DNA from: Oscillospiraceae bacterium
Lineage (GTDB): Bacteria; Bacillota; Clostridia; Oscillospirales; Oscillospiraceae
Reading direction: 5' to 3'
Assembly: GCA_022793685.1 (NCBI GenBank)
Contig: JAAWDI010000025.1
Coordinates: 1-50,251 of the forward strand
DNA: 50,251 nt
This document shows positions 33,422 through 41,083 of this stretch, piece after piece (position 1 is the stretch's first letter; each line of letters opens with the position of its first letter). Below the pieces are notes generated by a model. The model did no database searches. It had not been told where the DNA came from and saw nothing but the letters and a program-made list of their open reading frames with translations. A program made the translations under genes and the position numbers.

Positions 33422-34789
33422 ATGACCCCGAAGGAGCTTATGTTTGCCACCCTGGAGCACAAGCCTACCCCCCGTCCCGTGTGGATTCCCTTTGCCGGCG
33501 CTTATGCGTCCCGCTTGAAGGGCTACACTGCCACCGAGATGTTCACCGACGCCGACAAGCTGACCGAGTGCCTCCTTGAGGTCAACCGCATGTTCAAGCC
33601 CGACGGCGAGTGCTGCATCTTTGACCTTCAGGTCGAGGCTGAGATTCTGGGCTGCGACCTGGTCTGGGCGGACGACGGCCCCCCCTCCGTGGCGTCCCAC
33701 CCGCTGGCCACTGAGGAGGATGACGACCCCACCGTCCCCTGCGACTGCACCGTTCCCGGCCCCAACGACGGCCGTATCCCCCTCATCTGCGAGGCCATGC
33801 GCCGCGTGAAGAAAGAAATCGGCGACACCACCGCCCTGTACGGCTGCATCACCGGCCCCTTCACGCTGGCCTCTCACCTGCGCGGCAGCGACATTTTTAT
33901 GGACATGTTCGACGACGATGAGTACGTCAAAAACCTGCTGGCCTACTGCAACAAGGTGGCCTTCAAGATGGCTGACTACTTCATCGAGGCCGGCATGGAC
34001 GTTATTGCCGTGGTCGACCCCCTGATTTCCCAGATTTCCACCGACCACTTTGAGGAGTTCATGAGCGAGCCGTTCACCGCCCTGTTCGACCACATCAAGG
34101 AAAAGGGCGCTTACGCCTCCTTCTTCGTCTGCGGCGACGCCACCCGCAACATCGAGGTCATGTGCAAGACGGGCTGCCATAGCATTTCCGTGGACGAAAA
34201 CGTCAACTTTAAGGCCGCCAAGGACGTTTGCGACAAGTACAACGTGGCGCTGGGCGGAAACATCCCCCTGACCACCGTCATGCTCCACGGCACCCAGATG
34301 GATAACATGAAATACTGCGTCGACCTCATCGACAGCCTGGACAACAAGGACGGCCTCATCGTGGCCTCCGGCTGCGATATGCCTTACGGCGTGCCCTATG
34401 AGAACACCATCGGCTGCATGCAGGCCGTTCAGCAGGTGAACGAGGTGCGCGAAATGGTGAAGGACTATGTGGCTGTGGACGACACTGCCGACGTGGTTCT
34501 GCCCGATTACGAGCATCTGGAGAAGCCGCTGGTGGAGGCTTTCACCCTCGACCCCGCCACCTGTGCCGCCTGCACCTATATGAAGGCCGCTACCGACGAG
34601 GCCAAGGAGACCTTCGGCGACGCCATCGATTACAAGGTTTACAAGTATACGGTCAAGGAGGACATTGCCCGCACCAAGAAGATGGGCGTGCCCAACCTGC
34701 CCAGCGTGTATATCAACGGCAAGATGAAGTTCCAGTCTATCATCCCCTCCAAGGAAGAGCTGGAGGCCGCCATTCGCGAGGTGCTGTAA
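33422..34789 (+). CDS. UROD-fold methyltransferase fused to a thioredoxin-like domain
   Basis: 455 residues. Residues 1-345 are a UROD-fold methyltransferase (TPKELMFATLEHKPTPRPVW, YGCITGPFTLASHL). It keeps two MtaA/MtbA-type metal Cys positions, Cys237 in FFVCGD and Cys318 in SGCDMP, but the usual His two residues before the first Cys is Phe235. Residues about 365-455 form a separate thioredoxin-like domain with CAAC at 381-384 and the cis-Pro segment NLPSVYINGK. The fusion suggests methyl or thiol chemistry linked to disulfide exchange on one chain. It leads a group with a nitrate/taurine-type ABC transporter and a CobW GTPase. Confidence 0.87.
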   Translation: MTPKELMFATLEHKPTPRPVWIPFAGAYASRLKGYTATEMFTDADKLTECLLEVNRMFKPDGECCIFDLQVEAEILGCDLVWADDGPPSVASHPLATEEDDDPTVPCDCTVPGPNDGRIPLICEAMRRVKKEIGDTTALYGCITGPFTLASHLRGSDIFMDMFDDDEYVKNLLAYCNKVAFKMADYFIEAGMDVIAVVDPLISQISTDHFEEFMSEPFTALFDHIKEKGAYASFFVCGDATRNIEVMCKTGCHSISVDENVNFKAAKDVCDKYNVALGGNIPLTTVMLHGTQMDNMKYCVDLIDSLDNKDGLIVASGCDMPYGVPYENTIGCMQAVQQVNEVREMVKDYVAVDDTADVVLPDYEHLEKPLVEAFTLDPATCAACTYMKAATDEAKETFGDAIDYKVYKYTVKEDIARTKKMGVPNLPSVYINGKMKFQSIIPSKEELEAAIREVL

Positions 34790-34819
34790 GCATCCCCTCG
34801 CAAAGGTCAAAAAAATGAC

Positions 34820-34858
34820 AGAACGCGGAGGATTTGTCCTTGTGACAGCCTCCGCGTT
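34820..34858 (+). terminator. Hairpin after the UROD-thioredoxin gene
   Basis: Stem CAGAACGCGGAGG / CCTCCGCGTTCTG with a 17-nt loop and no T run. It is more likely an attenuator or processing hairpin than a full terminator, allowing some transcription into the transporter genes. A TATAAT box (34870-34875) and the interrupted repeat ATGTC-N6-GACAT follow it. Confidence 0.45.
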
Positions 34859-34950
34859 CTGCTATGCTTTATAATAGATAATGTCTATCATATGACATAA
34901 CCCCTCAATAGATACCCGTATTCCACTGCATAGAAAGGGAGTATGACCAA

Positions 34951-36045
34951 ATGAAAAAGAAGCTGTTTGCACTGCTGCTGTGCCTTGCCCTTGCGGTTTC
35001 TCTGGCCGCCTGCGCCAGCAAGCCCGAAGCGGAGAGCACCCCTCCCGCCACCGGAACCGAAACGCCCGCCCCCAATGTGAATTACGACCTTCGCGTGGGG
35101 CAGAGCGGCACCAGCATCAAGGCCTCTATGGTGGTGCTGGCCCATGAAATGGGCTATTACGAGGAGGAGGGCCTCAACGTCACGCTGGAGCCCATCAACA
35201 ACCTGAACGACGGCCTGACCGCCATTCTGGCAGGCAATCTGGATATTCTCCCACTTGGCATCATTCCCACCTGCACCTTTGTCTCTCAGGGCGCCGACCT
35301 GACGGTCATCGGCGGCACCATTGCCGAGGGTAGCGAATGCGTTATGACGCCGGAGAATGCCGCTACTTACACCGAAGGCGACCTCACCTGGTTCGCGGGC
35401 AAGACGGTCGCCTGCGTTCGCCCTGAGACCGGACATATGATTATGATGGACAAAATCCGCGAAGCAGGCGTGGATATGAGCACCACCAACTGGGTGGAGC
35501 TGGACGGCTTCCAGTCCGTTGTGGAGGCCGTACTGAAGGGGGAGGCCGACGTGGGCTTCGTCAACAGCGGCTTCGGCCAGAACGCCAAGGCGCAGGGGCT
35601 GGAAATTCCTTTCTTGGTAGGCGAGTTCGCGCCCGACGCCGTCTGCTGCCGCCAGACCGCCCTTAAGAGCAATGTGGAGCAAAACCGTGACGCCTATGTC
35701 CGCTTTGAAATTGCCAACCTGCGGGCTATGATGCTGATGCTCACCGACGAGGAGACCACCGTAGCCAAGCTGACCGACTATTCCGGTCTGGAAGAGGACT
35801 ATGTCCGCAACTGCATCTATGACGGCGTGATGAAAATCTCCATGGACCCTGCCGCCGACCGGGTGCAGGAGTTTTATGAGGTCATGGTGGCCAACGGCGA
35901 CATCCCCGCCGACAGCGGCTATGACATGACCGGCCACGTGGATACCTCCATCTACTATGACGCGCTGACTGCCGTATCTGCCCGCTATCCTGACTTTGAC
36001 GGCTGGCAGGAGATGCTGGACGCCTACGAGGTCAACAACAAATAA
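34951..36045 (+). CDS. ABC transporter substrate-binding lipoprotein (NMT1/SsuA/TauA-like)
   Basis: 364 residues. The signal peptide ends in the lipobox SLAACAS, giving a lipidated Cys near 22. The mature protein has the NMT1/nitrate-taurine fold: LRVGQSGTSIKASMVVLAHEMGYYEEEGLNVTLEPI, LDILPLGIIPTCTFVSQG, TVACVRPETGHMIMMDKI. Relatives bind taurine, sulfonates, nitrate, pyrimidine precursors and similar small molecules. Next to methyltransferases, the ligand may be a methylated sulfur or nitrogen compound, which is inference. It is the first gene of a three-gene transporter. Confidence 0.9.
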   Translation: MKKKLFALLLCLALAVSLAACASKPEAESTPPATGTETPAPNVNYDLRVGQSGTSIKASMVVLAHEMGYYEEEGLNVTLEPINNLNDGLTAILAGNLDILPLGIIPTCTFVSQGADLTVIGGTIAEGSECVMTPENAATYTEGDLTWFAGKTVACVRPETGHMIMMDKIREAGVDMSTTNWVELDGFQSVVEAVLKGEADVGFVNSGFGQNAKAQGLEIPFLVGEFAPDAVCCRQTALKSNVEQNRDAYVRFEIANLRAMMLMLTDEETTVAKLTDYSGLEEDYVRNCIYDGVMKISMDPAADRVQEFYEVMVANGDIPADSGYDMTGHVDTSIYYDALTAVSARYPDFDGWQEMLDAYEVNNK

Positions 36046-36047
36046 GC

Positions 36048-36824
36048 ATGGGCGGCATCGAAATCAAAGACGTTCGGTTCACCTATCCCGGCCAGACCGC
36101 ACCCACCCTGTGCGGGGTCGACTTAACGGTTCAGGAGGGGGAGTTCCTCTCCCTTATCGGCCCGTCCGGCTGCGGAAAGTCTACCCTGCTGCGGCTGCTG
36201 GCCGGCTTGGAGCGTCCCGATTCCGGGGCGCTCCTTTGCAGCGGCGCGCCCGTCACAGGGCCGGGCAGCGACCGGGGCGTGGTGTTTCAGTCCCCCGCCC
36301 TGTTCCCATGGATGACCGCGCTGGACAACGTGGCCTTCGCCATCCGCAAGGCAAGCCGCACAACCAGTAAGCGGGACGCGCGCGCCGCCGCCGAGCAATC
36401 TCTTGTGCGGGTGGGCCTCCAAGACCAGTTGACCGCCCTGCCAGGGCAGCTTTCCGGCGGGCAGCAGCAGCGGGTGGCCATCGCACGGGCGCTGGCCACC
36501 GGGTGCAAAACCCTGCTGCTGGACGAACCGTTCTCTGCGTTAGACCCCAAGAACCGCTTCGCTTTGCAGGAGCTTCTGCTCTCCCTATGGGAGGAGAAGC
36601 ATAAAACCGTCCTCTTTGTCACCCACGACATGGACGAGGCCATTCTGCTGGGCGACCGGATTGCTTTTATGGAACCGGGCAAAATCATCAAGCGGCACAA
36701 GGTGGACTTCCCCCGGCCCCGCCAGCGGGAAACGCTGCTCATTTCCCCGCAATGCTGCTCCTTGCGCACAGAGCTGCTCTCTCTCTTTTACAAGTGGGGC
36801 GAGGCGGCGGAGGTGAACCCATGA
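36048..36824 (+). CDS. ABC transporter ATPase (SsuB/TauB-like)
   Basis: 258 residues starting two bases after the lipoprotein stop. Walker A GPSGCGKST (about 37-45), Q-loop FQSPALFPW, signature LSGGQQQRVAIARAL, Walker B TLLLDEPFSALD and the switch His in FVTHDMDEA are all intact. It energises import of the lipoprotein's ligand together with the permease that overlaps its last 4 bp. Confidence 0.93.
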   Translation: MGGIEIKDVRFTYPGQTAPTLCGVDLTVQEGEFLSLIGPSGCGKSTLLRLLAGLERPDSGALLCSGAPVTGPGSDRGVVFQSPALFPWMTALDNVAFAIRKASRTTSKRDARAAAEQSLVRVGLQDQLTALPGQLSGGQQQRVAIARALATGCKTLLLDEPFSALDPKNRFALQELLLSLWEEKHKTVLFVTHDMDEAILLGDRIAFMEPGKIIKRHKVDFPRPRQRETLLISPQCCSLRTELLSLFYKWGEAAEVNP

Positions 36825-37738
36825 GGGGGCAGGCGGCCAAGGGCCGCCCCATTGTACTCTGCCATGCGCTGTTTGTTCTCCTTCTGCTCTCTATGTACCT
36901 GCCGGGGCTGAACAACGCCAAGGCCACCCCCACAGCTATGACCGCCGCTTGCGTGATGGCCGAAATCATGGTAATCTATCAGAGCATACGGGGGAAAAAC
37001 CGCCGGGCCGCGGGCGACTTGGGCGCCGTGCTCTTTCTCGCTCTGCTGGCGTGGCAGGTGCTCACCACCCGTATGGGGCTGGGACATATCATTCTCACCC
37101 CCGCGCCGGAAGCGGTATTCCACGTCTTTTACGCCCAGCGGGTGCGGATGGTCACCGGCATTTTTTCCTCCCTCTCTCTGCTGGCAATCGGCTTTGCCAT
37201 CTCCCTGCCCCTCGGCACGGCCCTCGGCCTGCTGGTGGGCTGGAACCCCCGCCTCCGCGACAGCTTCGTGCCGCTGGCGCGGGTACTCTCCCCCATCCCC
37301 GCTATCATCTACGCCCCCTATCTTATCGCCCTGATGCCCTCCTTTCGGGCGGCTTCCGCCGCCGTGCTGGTCATCGGCATCTTCTGGCCCACCTTTTTGC
37401 AGATGGTGGCGCGGGTCGGCTCCCTTGATAAGAGAGTGGTTGACAGCGCCGTGGTGCTGGGGCTGTCCCAGCGGGAGCTTTTGTGGGAGGTGTTTCTCCC
37501 TTGGCTCCTGCCCGGCGTGCTGACCGGCCTGCGCAGCTCCCTGTCCTCCGCCTTTATGCTGCTGACGCTGGCGGAGATGATGGGCGCCCACAGCGGGCTG
37601 GGCTACTTCATCAAAAATTTTGCCGATTACGCCAACTACACCAACGTCTTGGCGGGCATCCTGTTGGTGGCACTTGTCATCACGGCGCTCAACAAGCTGG
37701 TGGGCATACTGGAACAAAAGCTGGTGCGGTGGACATAG
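36821..37738 (+). CDS. ABC transporter permease (SsuC/TauC-like)
   Basis: 305 residues from ATG 36821, where GGAGGTG is upstream and ATGA overlaps the ATPase stop. It has about seven membrane helices, more than a typical 250-residue SsuC, because of an extra N-terminal pair. The permease loop EVFLPWLLPGVLTGLRSSLSSAFMLL contacts the ATPase. It is the membrane part of the importer; the ligand is undetermined. Confidence 0.9.
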   Translation: MRGQAAKGRPIVLCHALFVLLLLSMYLPGLNNAKATPTAMTAACVMAEIMVIYQSIRGKNRRAAGDLGAVLFLALLAWQVLTTRMGLGHIILTPAPEAVFHVFYAQRVRMVTGIFSSLSLLAIGFAISLPLGTALGLLVGWNPRLRDSFVPLARVLSPIPAIIYAPYLIALMPSFRAASAAVLVIGIFWPTFLQMVARVGSLDKRVVDSAVVLGLSQRELLWEVFLPWLLPGVLTGLRSSLSSAFMLLTLAEMMGAHSGLGYFIKNFADYANYTNVLAGILLVALVITALNKLVGILEQKLVRWT

Positions 37739-37766
37739 CCGCCCCGCCGGCACAAGGAGGAAATCC

Positions 37767-38687
37767 ATGACAAAGCTCTATCTCATCACCGGTTTTCTCG
37801 GCGCGGGCAAAACCACCTTCCTCCATCAGTTCGTCCGGTTCTTCCCTGATGACAGGCTGGGCCTTCTCATCAACGAGTTCGGCAAGCAGGGGGTGGACGG
37901 CGTTCTGCTTGCCGACTTGGGCATTACCATGACGGAAATCGACAACGGCTCCATCTTCTGCGCCTGCAAGATTGAACAGTTTGAGGACGCGCTTATCGCC
38001 CTACAGGAGAAAGCGCTGGACTATATCTTTGTAGAAGCCTCCGGTCTGTCCGACCCCACCGCCGTCGGGAGCATCCTCGCCCAGCGGGAAAAATTCCCTG
38101 ACATCGAGTATGTCGGGGCCATCTGTCTGGTGGACGGCCTTCGGTTCCAGAAAGTATATCAAACCGCCCGCGTCTGCCGGATGCAGCTTGCCATCAGCGA
38201 CCTGGTGCTCATCAACAAGGCGGACTTGGCCACCCGTGAGCAGATGGACGCTATCACCGCCGTTGTGAAAGCGCAAAAGCCGTCCCGTCCGGTGTTTGAA
38301 ACCACCTTTGGCCATGTGGAGCGGGGCTGGCTGGCCGCTATGGAACAGCAGCCGTTCGTCCCGGACGACCAAGCCCCCGCTATTCACACCAAGGACATCA
38401 CCCTGCAAAAGCTGACCCTGACGGTGGACGGCTTTAACCAGAAAGACCTGGTCTCCTTCCTGCGGATGTTCGCGGAGGACACCTACCGCATCAAGGGCAT
38501 CGTCAACTTGCCGGAAGGGGCGTTCGTGGCCGACTGCGTCGGCCCGCTGGTGGAGCTTCGACCCTTCAGCGGCTCCGCACCGGAGAGCAATAAGCTGGTG
38601 GTGCTGTACGGCAACGGCTTGCCCGCCCGGCGGGGCGTAAAAGAGGCGATGGGCTGGTTCCCAAGCTGCACAGTGGAAATTGAGTGA
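37767..38687 (+). CDS. CobW/COG0523-family GTPase (metallochaperone type)
   Basis: 306 residues from ATG 37767, CAAGGAGG upstream. The P-loop is GFLGAGKTTFLHQFV (about 8-22), followed by INEFGKQGVDG, the metal-site region DNGSIFCACK near residue 70, VEASGLSDPTAVG and INKAD. The CxCC motif of the family is present as CAC-Lys, so one metal-binding Cys is missing. A C-terminal CobW_C domain covers about 210-306. COG0523 proteins deliver metals or help B12 metabolism. Its place in the island suggests supplying or repairing the corrinoid/metal centre of the methyltransferases. Confidence 0.88.
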   Translation: MTKLYLITGFLGAGKTTFLHQFVRFFPDDRLGLLINEFGKQGVDGVLLADLGITMTEIDNGSIFCACKIEQFEDALIALQEKALDYIFVEASGLSDPTAVGSILAQREKFPDIEYVGAICLVDGLRFQKVYQTARVCRMQLAISDLVLINKADLATREQMDAITAVVKAQKPSRPVFETTFGHVERGWLAAMEQQPFVPDDQAPAIHTKDITLQKLTLTVDGFNQKDLVSFLRMFAEDTYRIKGIVNLPEGAFVADCVGPLVELRPFSGSAPESNKLVVLYGNGLPARRGVKEAMGWFPSCTVEIE

Positions 38688-38694
38688 CAGGCCG

Positions 38695-38723
38695 TTGCAT
38701 CTGAGCCGGCGGCATGGTATGCT
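38695..38723 (+). promoter_or_regulatory. Promoter of the GNAT gene
   Basis: TTGCAT (38695-38700), 17-bp spacer, TATGCT (38718-38723), 20 bp before the start codon. Confidence 0.65.
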
Positions 38724-38742
38724 GTAACTTGAGGTGATTGAA

Positions 38743-39012
38743 ATGGAATTTCAACATGAACAGGGCCGTATTTTTGCCCTTTCGGACGAGGGCAAGCTGC
38801 TGTGTGAAGTGACCTTCCCCGTCACCGGCGGCGTGGCCGAGCTGAACCACACCTTTGTGGACGAGTCCCTGCGGGGACAAGGAGTAGCGGGCAAACTGAT
38901 GGCCGCCGCCGTGGAGGAAATTCGCGCCAACGGCTGGAAAATCCGCCCTACCTGCTCTTATGCTGTCTCCTGGCTGGAGAAGCACGCCGAACATGCTGAC
39001 CTGTTGGTTTGA
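38743..39012 (+). CDS. Small YjdJ/Gtn-type GNAT N-acetyltransferase
   Basis: 89 residues from ATG 38743 (GAGGTG upstream; an overlapping GTG at 38734 is less likely). It contains the core of the fold only: FALSDEGKLLCEVTFP, then ELNHTFVDESLRGQGVAGKLMAAAVEEIRANG with the acetyl-CoA loop R-G-Q-G-V-A-G, and the CSYAVSWLEKH ending of the family. The acceptor is unknown. Confidence 0.88.
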   Translation: MEFQHEQGRIFALSDEGKLLCEVTFPVTGGVAELNHTFVDESLRGQGVAGKLMAAAVEEIRANGWKIRPTCSYAVSWLEKHAEHADLLV

Positions 39013-39018
39013 AAAAAC

Positions 39019-39062
39019 AGAAAAAATCCCCAACCGGAGTATATCCGGCTGGGGATTTTTGC
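39019..39062 (+). terminator. Terminator of the GNAT gene
   Basis: Stem CCCCAACCGGA / TCCGGCTGGGG (one mismatch) with a GTATA loop, flanked by A and T runs; usable in both directions. Confidence 0.88.
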
Positions 39063-39069
39063 TGTTCTG

Positions 39070-39453
39070 TCAGGCACTGCGGCCATCCCGAAAATCTGTG
39101 CGGCCCAGCAGATAGTCCGCAGAGCAATCAAACAGGTCGCACAGCATACACAGCTTGTCCGACGAAATGGCGCTTTTGCCCGCCTGCCAATTTTGCAGGG
39201 AGCGGACATTGACGCCCAAATAGGTCGCAATATCCTTCTTTGTCCGCCCCATGCGGGCGCGTTCGGCCTCAATATTGGGATAGTTCAAATAATCGCCTCC
39301 AACCCTTTTGTTCATTTGGCTTTGCCGGCAATGGGACGCTCCAATGGCCGCTGCACAATGCAGGGCGCGCTGCTGCTTTCTTGACGGCAGAATACAGAAA
39401 TATGCCAGCAAAGCCGCATCCAAATCCACCCCTGCAAGTTCATATTTGTCCAT
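39070..39453 (-). CDS. XRE-family helix-turn-helix regulator
   Basis: 127 residues from ATG 39453, where GGGAGG lies 9 nt upstream. The HTH occupies the C-terminal part (IEAERARMGRTKKDIATYLGVNVRSLQNWQAGKSAISSDKLCMLCDLFDCSADYLLGRTDF, about 62-122), a standard Cro/C1 fold. The first 46 residues are a Cys- and Ala-rich extension with no recognisable domain; the internal Met at residue 47 lacks a ribosome site. Its promoter holds a LexA-like box, so it may belong to a damage or prophage-type response. Confidence 0.85.
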   Translation of the reverse strand: MDKYELAGVDLDAALLAYFCILPSRKQQRALHCAAAIGASHCRQSQMNKRVGGDYLNYPNIEAERARMGRTKKDIATYLGVNVRSLQNWQAGKSAISSDKLCMLCDLFDCSADYLLGRTDFRDGRSA

Positions 39454-39491
39454 TGTCGTCGTCCTCCCTTCGCGGTATTTCGCCGCGTTCT

Positions 39492-39520
39492 ATAATAGAA
39501 CATTTGTTCTAATATGTAAA
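39492..39520 (-). promoter_or_regulatory. XRE promoter with LexA/SOS-like operator
   Basis: On the minus strand: TTTACA (39520-39515), 17-bp spacer, TATTAT (39497-39492). The 16-bp palindrome TAGAACAAATGTTCTA (39511-39496) fills the spacer. Its core GAAC-AAAT-GTTC fits the Gram-positive SOS box GAAC-RNRY-GTTC on this strand. It could instead be the operator of the XRE protein itself. Confidence 0.65.
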
Positions 39521-39625
39521 GGGATACGTTTCACTTTTCTGCCGGTAAAAGCCCCAATTATGGGACGTTTACCGGCTAATTTTTGAAACCCAGGGCATCC
39601 TATCACCAAAGGAGGCGTGTAAAAT

Positions 39626-39811
39626 ATGAAAATCACCATTGACCGTGAAGGCTGTATCAGCTGCGGGCTTTGCATCTCCCTGTGCCCGGGGGTGTTTCGT
39701 TTTGCCGACGACGGGCTTTCTGAGGTCTACCGCCAGCCTGACAGCGCACAGGAGGAAAACGCCAAGATTGCGGCGGACAGTTGCCCCGTCGACGTTATCC
39801 ATGCCGAATAA
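39626..39811 (+). CDS. Small 4Fe-4S ferredoxin
   Basis: 61 residues, with AAAGGAGGCG upstream. A single cluster motif is visible, CISCGLCISLCP (residues 10-21), with the fourth ligand in DSCPVDVIHAE. The monocluster ferredoxin is a generic low-potential electron carrier. It is monocistronic, so its redox partners are not shown by the neighbourhood. Confidence 0.92.
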   Translation: MKITIDREGCISCGLCISLCPGVFRFADDGLSEVYRQPDSAQEENAKIAADSCPVDVIHAE

Positions 39812-39835
39812 AAGCCAAGCTGCTCACAACACACA

Positions 39836-39879
39836 GAGGCAGGCACGACAAGCGGGAACCCCGCCGAAGTGCCTGCCTC
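39836..39879. terminator. Long inverted repeat after the ferredoxin gene
   Basis: Stem GAGGCAGGCAC / GTGCCTGCCTC encloses a smaller GCGGG-AACC-CCGC hairpin. There is no T run on either side, so it may be a weak terminator or a stability element. Confidence 0.45.
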
Positions 39880-39932
39880 TCGTATTGCTCACCAGAGCAG
39901 CCTGCCCGATATTCTGCCGTGCCCGTGCTGAT

Positions 39933-40271
39933 TTAGATAAATCCCGTTTGTACGCGCTTCTGATAATTTCGTCCAAACCCTTCCATGGCGTCCAGAATGG
40001 GCCTCATATTCTTCCCCAATTCACTCAGGGAATACTCCACCTTGGGCGGCACCTCCGGATAGGCCGTTCTGGTGACAAGCCCATCCTCCTCCAGCGAGCG
40101 GAGTGCATCCGTGAGCACCTTTTGACTGATACCCTCCAGGCCCTTTTTCAGTTTGTTAAACCGCCAGGGCCGCTCCATCAGGTTCCGTATAATAAGCAGC
40201 TTCCACTTGCTTCCAATCAGGGCCACGGTAGTCGCCACCGGACAAACCGGCATCTCTTCCTTTGTCAGCAT
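39933..40271 (-). CDS. HxlR-family transcriptional regulator
   Basis: 112 residues. Family blocks are CPVATTVALIGSKWKLLIIRNLMERPWRFNKLKKGLEGISQKVLTDALRSLEEDGLVTR and VPPKVEYSLSELGKNMRPILDAM. Cys10 is at the position used by redox- or quinone/aldehyde-sensing HxlR proteins. It is divergent from the PNPOx-ferredoxin gene and probably controls that operon. Confidence 0.92.
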   Translation of the reverse strand: MLTKEEMPVCPVATTVALIGSKWKLLIIRNLMERPWRFNKLKKGLEGISQKVLTDALRSLEEDGLVTRTAYPEVPPKVEYSLSELGKNMRPILDAMEGFGRNYQKRVQTGFI

Positions 40272-40387
40272 GGCGCGGCCTCCTTCTCATTCGTCATCTT
40301 CACTATAAATGACGCTTACAGCCGCTGTCAAGCCTCTTTCAAAGCCTTCTCTGAGCAGGAGCCGCACGGTAACAAAAAAGTGCCTGC

Positions 40388-40416
40388 TTTACCAGAGGAA
40401 AATTTTGCGCTATACT
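40388..40416 (+). promoter_or_regulatory. Promoter of the PNPOx-ferredoxin / Opu operon
   Basis: TTTACC (40388-40393), 17-bp spacer, TATACT (40411-40416). The -35 box is one arm of the spaced repeat GGTAA...TTACC, a possible HxlR site. Confidence 0.65.
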
Positions 40417-40466
40417 ATTCATAATAGAGGGCAGTACGCCCTCCCTAAAAATCGGAGGTTCCCACT

Positions 40467-41078
40467 ATGAACGAAATTGCAAAGCGGTACATAGACCTGT
40501 TCCGGCAGGTAAAAATAGCCACTGCCGCCACAGTAGACGCACAGGGCTGCCCGCAGGCCCGTATTATCAACATCATGCTGGCCGAGGACGACGGAATGTA
40601 TATCGTCACCTCCAAGGGCAAGCCGTTCTACAAGCAACTGATTGAAACCGGCAAAATTGCTCTGGCCGCCATGTGCCCGGACTGCCAGTCCCTGAAGTTC
40701 ACAGGCAAGCTCAAGGTCGTTGGCAAGGAATGGGTGGACAAGGTGTTCGAGCAGAACCCCGGTATGAACGAGGTGTATCCCGGCGAAAGCCGCTATATTC
40801 TGGACGCCTTTCACATTTACGAAGGGCATGGAGAGTGGTTCGATTTACTCCACTATCCCATAAGCCGGGAAAGCTTCGCCTACGGCGGAGATACAGTGGA
40901 GCAAAACGGCTTCTTGATTTCCGACAAGTGCATGGCCTGCGGCAAATGCGCAAGCGTCTGCCCGCAACAATGTATTTCTGCCGGAACGCCTTATGTCATT
41001 GATGCAGCCCACTGCCTCCATTGCGGACGGTGCGTTGAGTTCTGCCCTGCCGCCGCCATTGAGCGGCTGCATCCCTAA
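40467..41078 (+). CDS. PNPOx-like flavin-binding protein fused to a 2[4Fe-4S] ferredoxin
   Basis: 203 residues, CGGAGG upstream. Residues 1-125 are the split-barrel pyridoxamine-phosphate-oxidase-like fold (VKIATAATVDAQGCPQARIINIMLAEDDGMYIVTSKGKPFYKQL), which binds FMN or F420-like cofactors. Residues about 145-200 hold two clusters, CMACGKCASVCPQQC and CLHCGRCVEFCPAAAI. The fused form is an anaerobe redox protein expected to shuttle electrons between ferredoxin and flavin; the substrate is not known. Only 5 bp separate it from the permease gene, so it is co-transcribed with a quaternary-amine transporter. Confidence 0.9.
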   Translation: MNEIAKRYIDLFRQVKIATAATVDAQGCPQARIINIMLAEDDGMYIVTSKGKPFYKQLIETGKIALAAMCPDCQSLKFTGKLKVVGKEWVDKVFEQNPGMNEVYPGESRYILDAFHIYEGHGEWFDLLHYPISRESFAYGGDTVEQNGFLISDKCMACGKCASVCPQQCISAGTPYVIDAAHCLHCGRCVEFCPAAAIERLHP

Positions 41079-41083
41079 CCACT

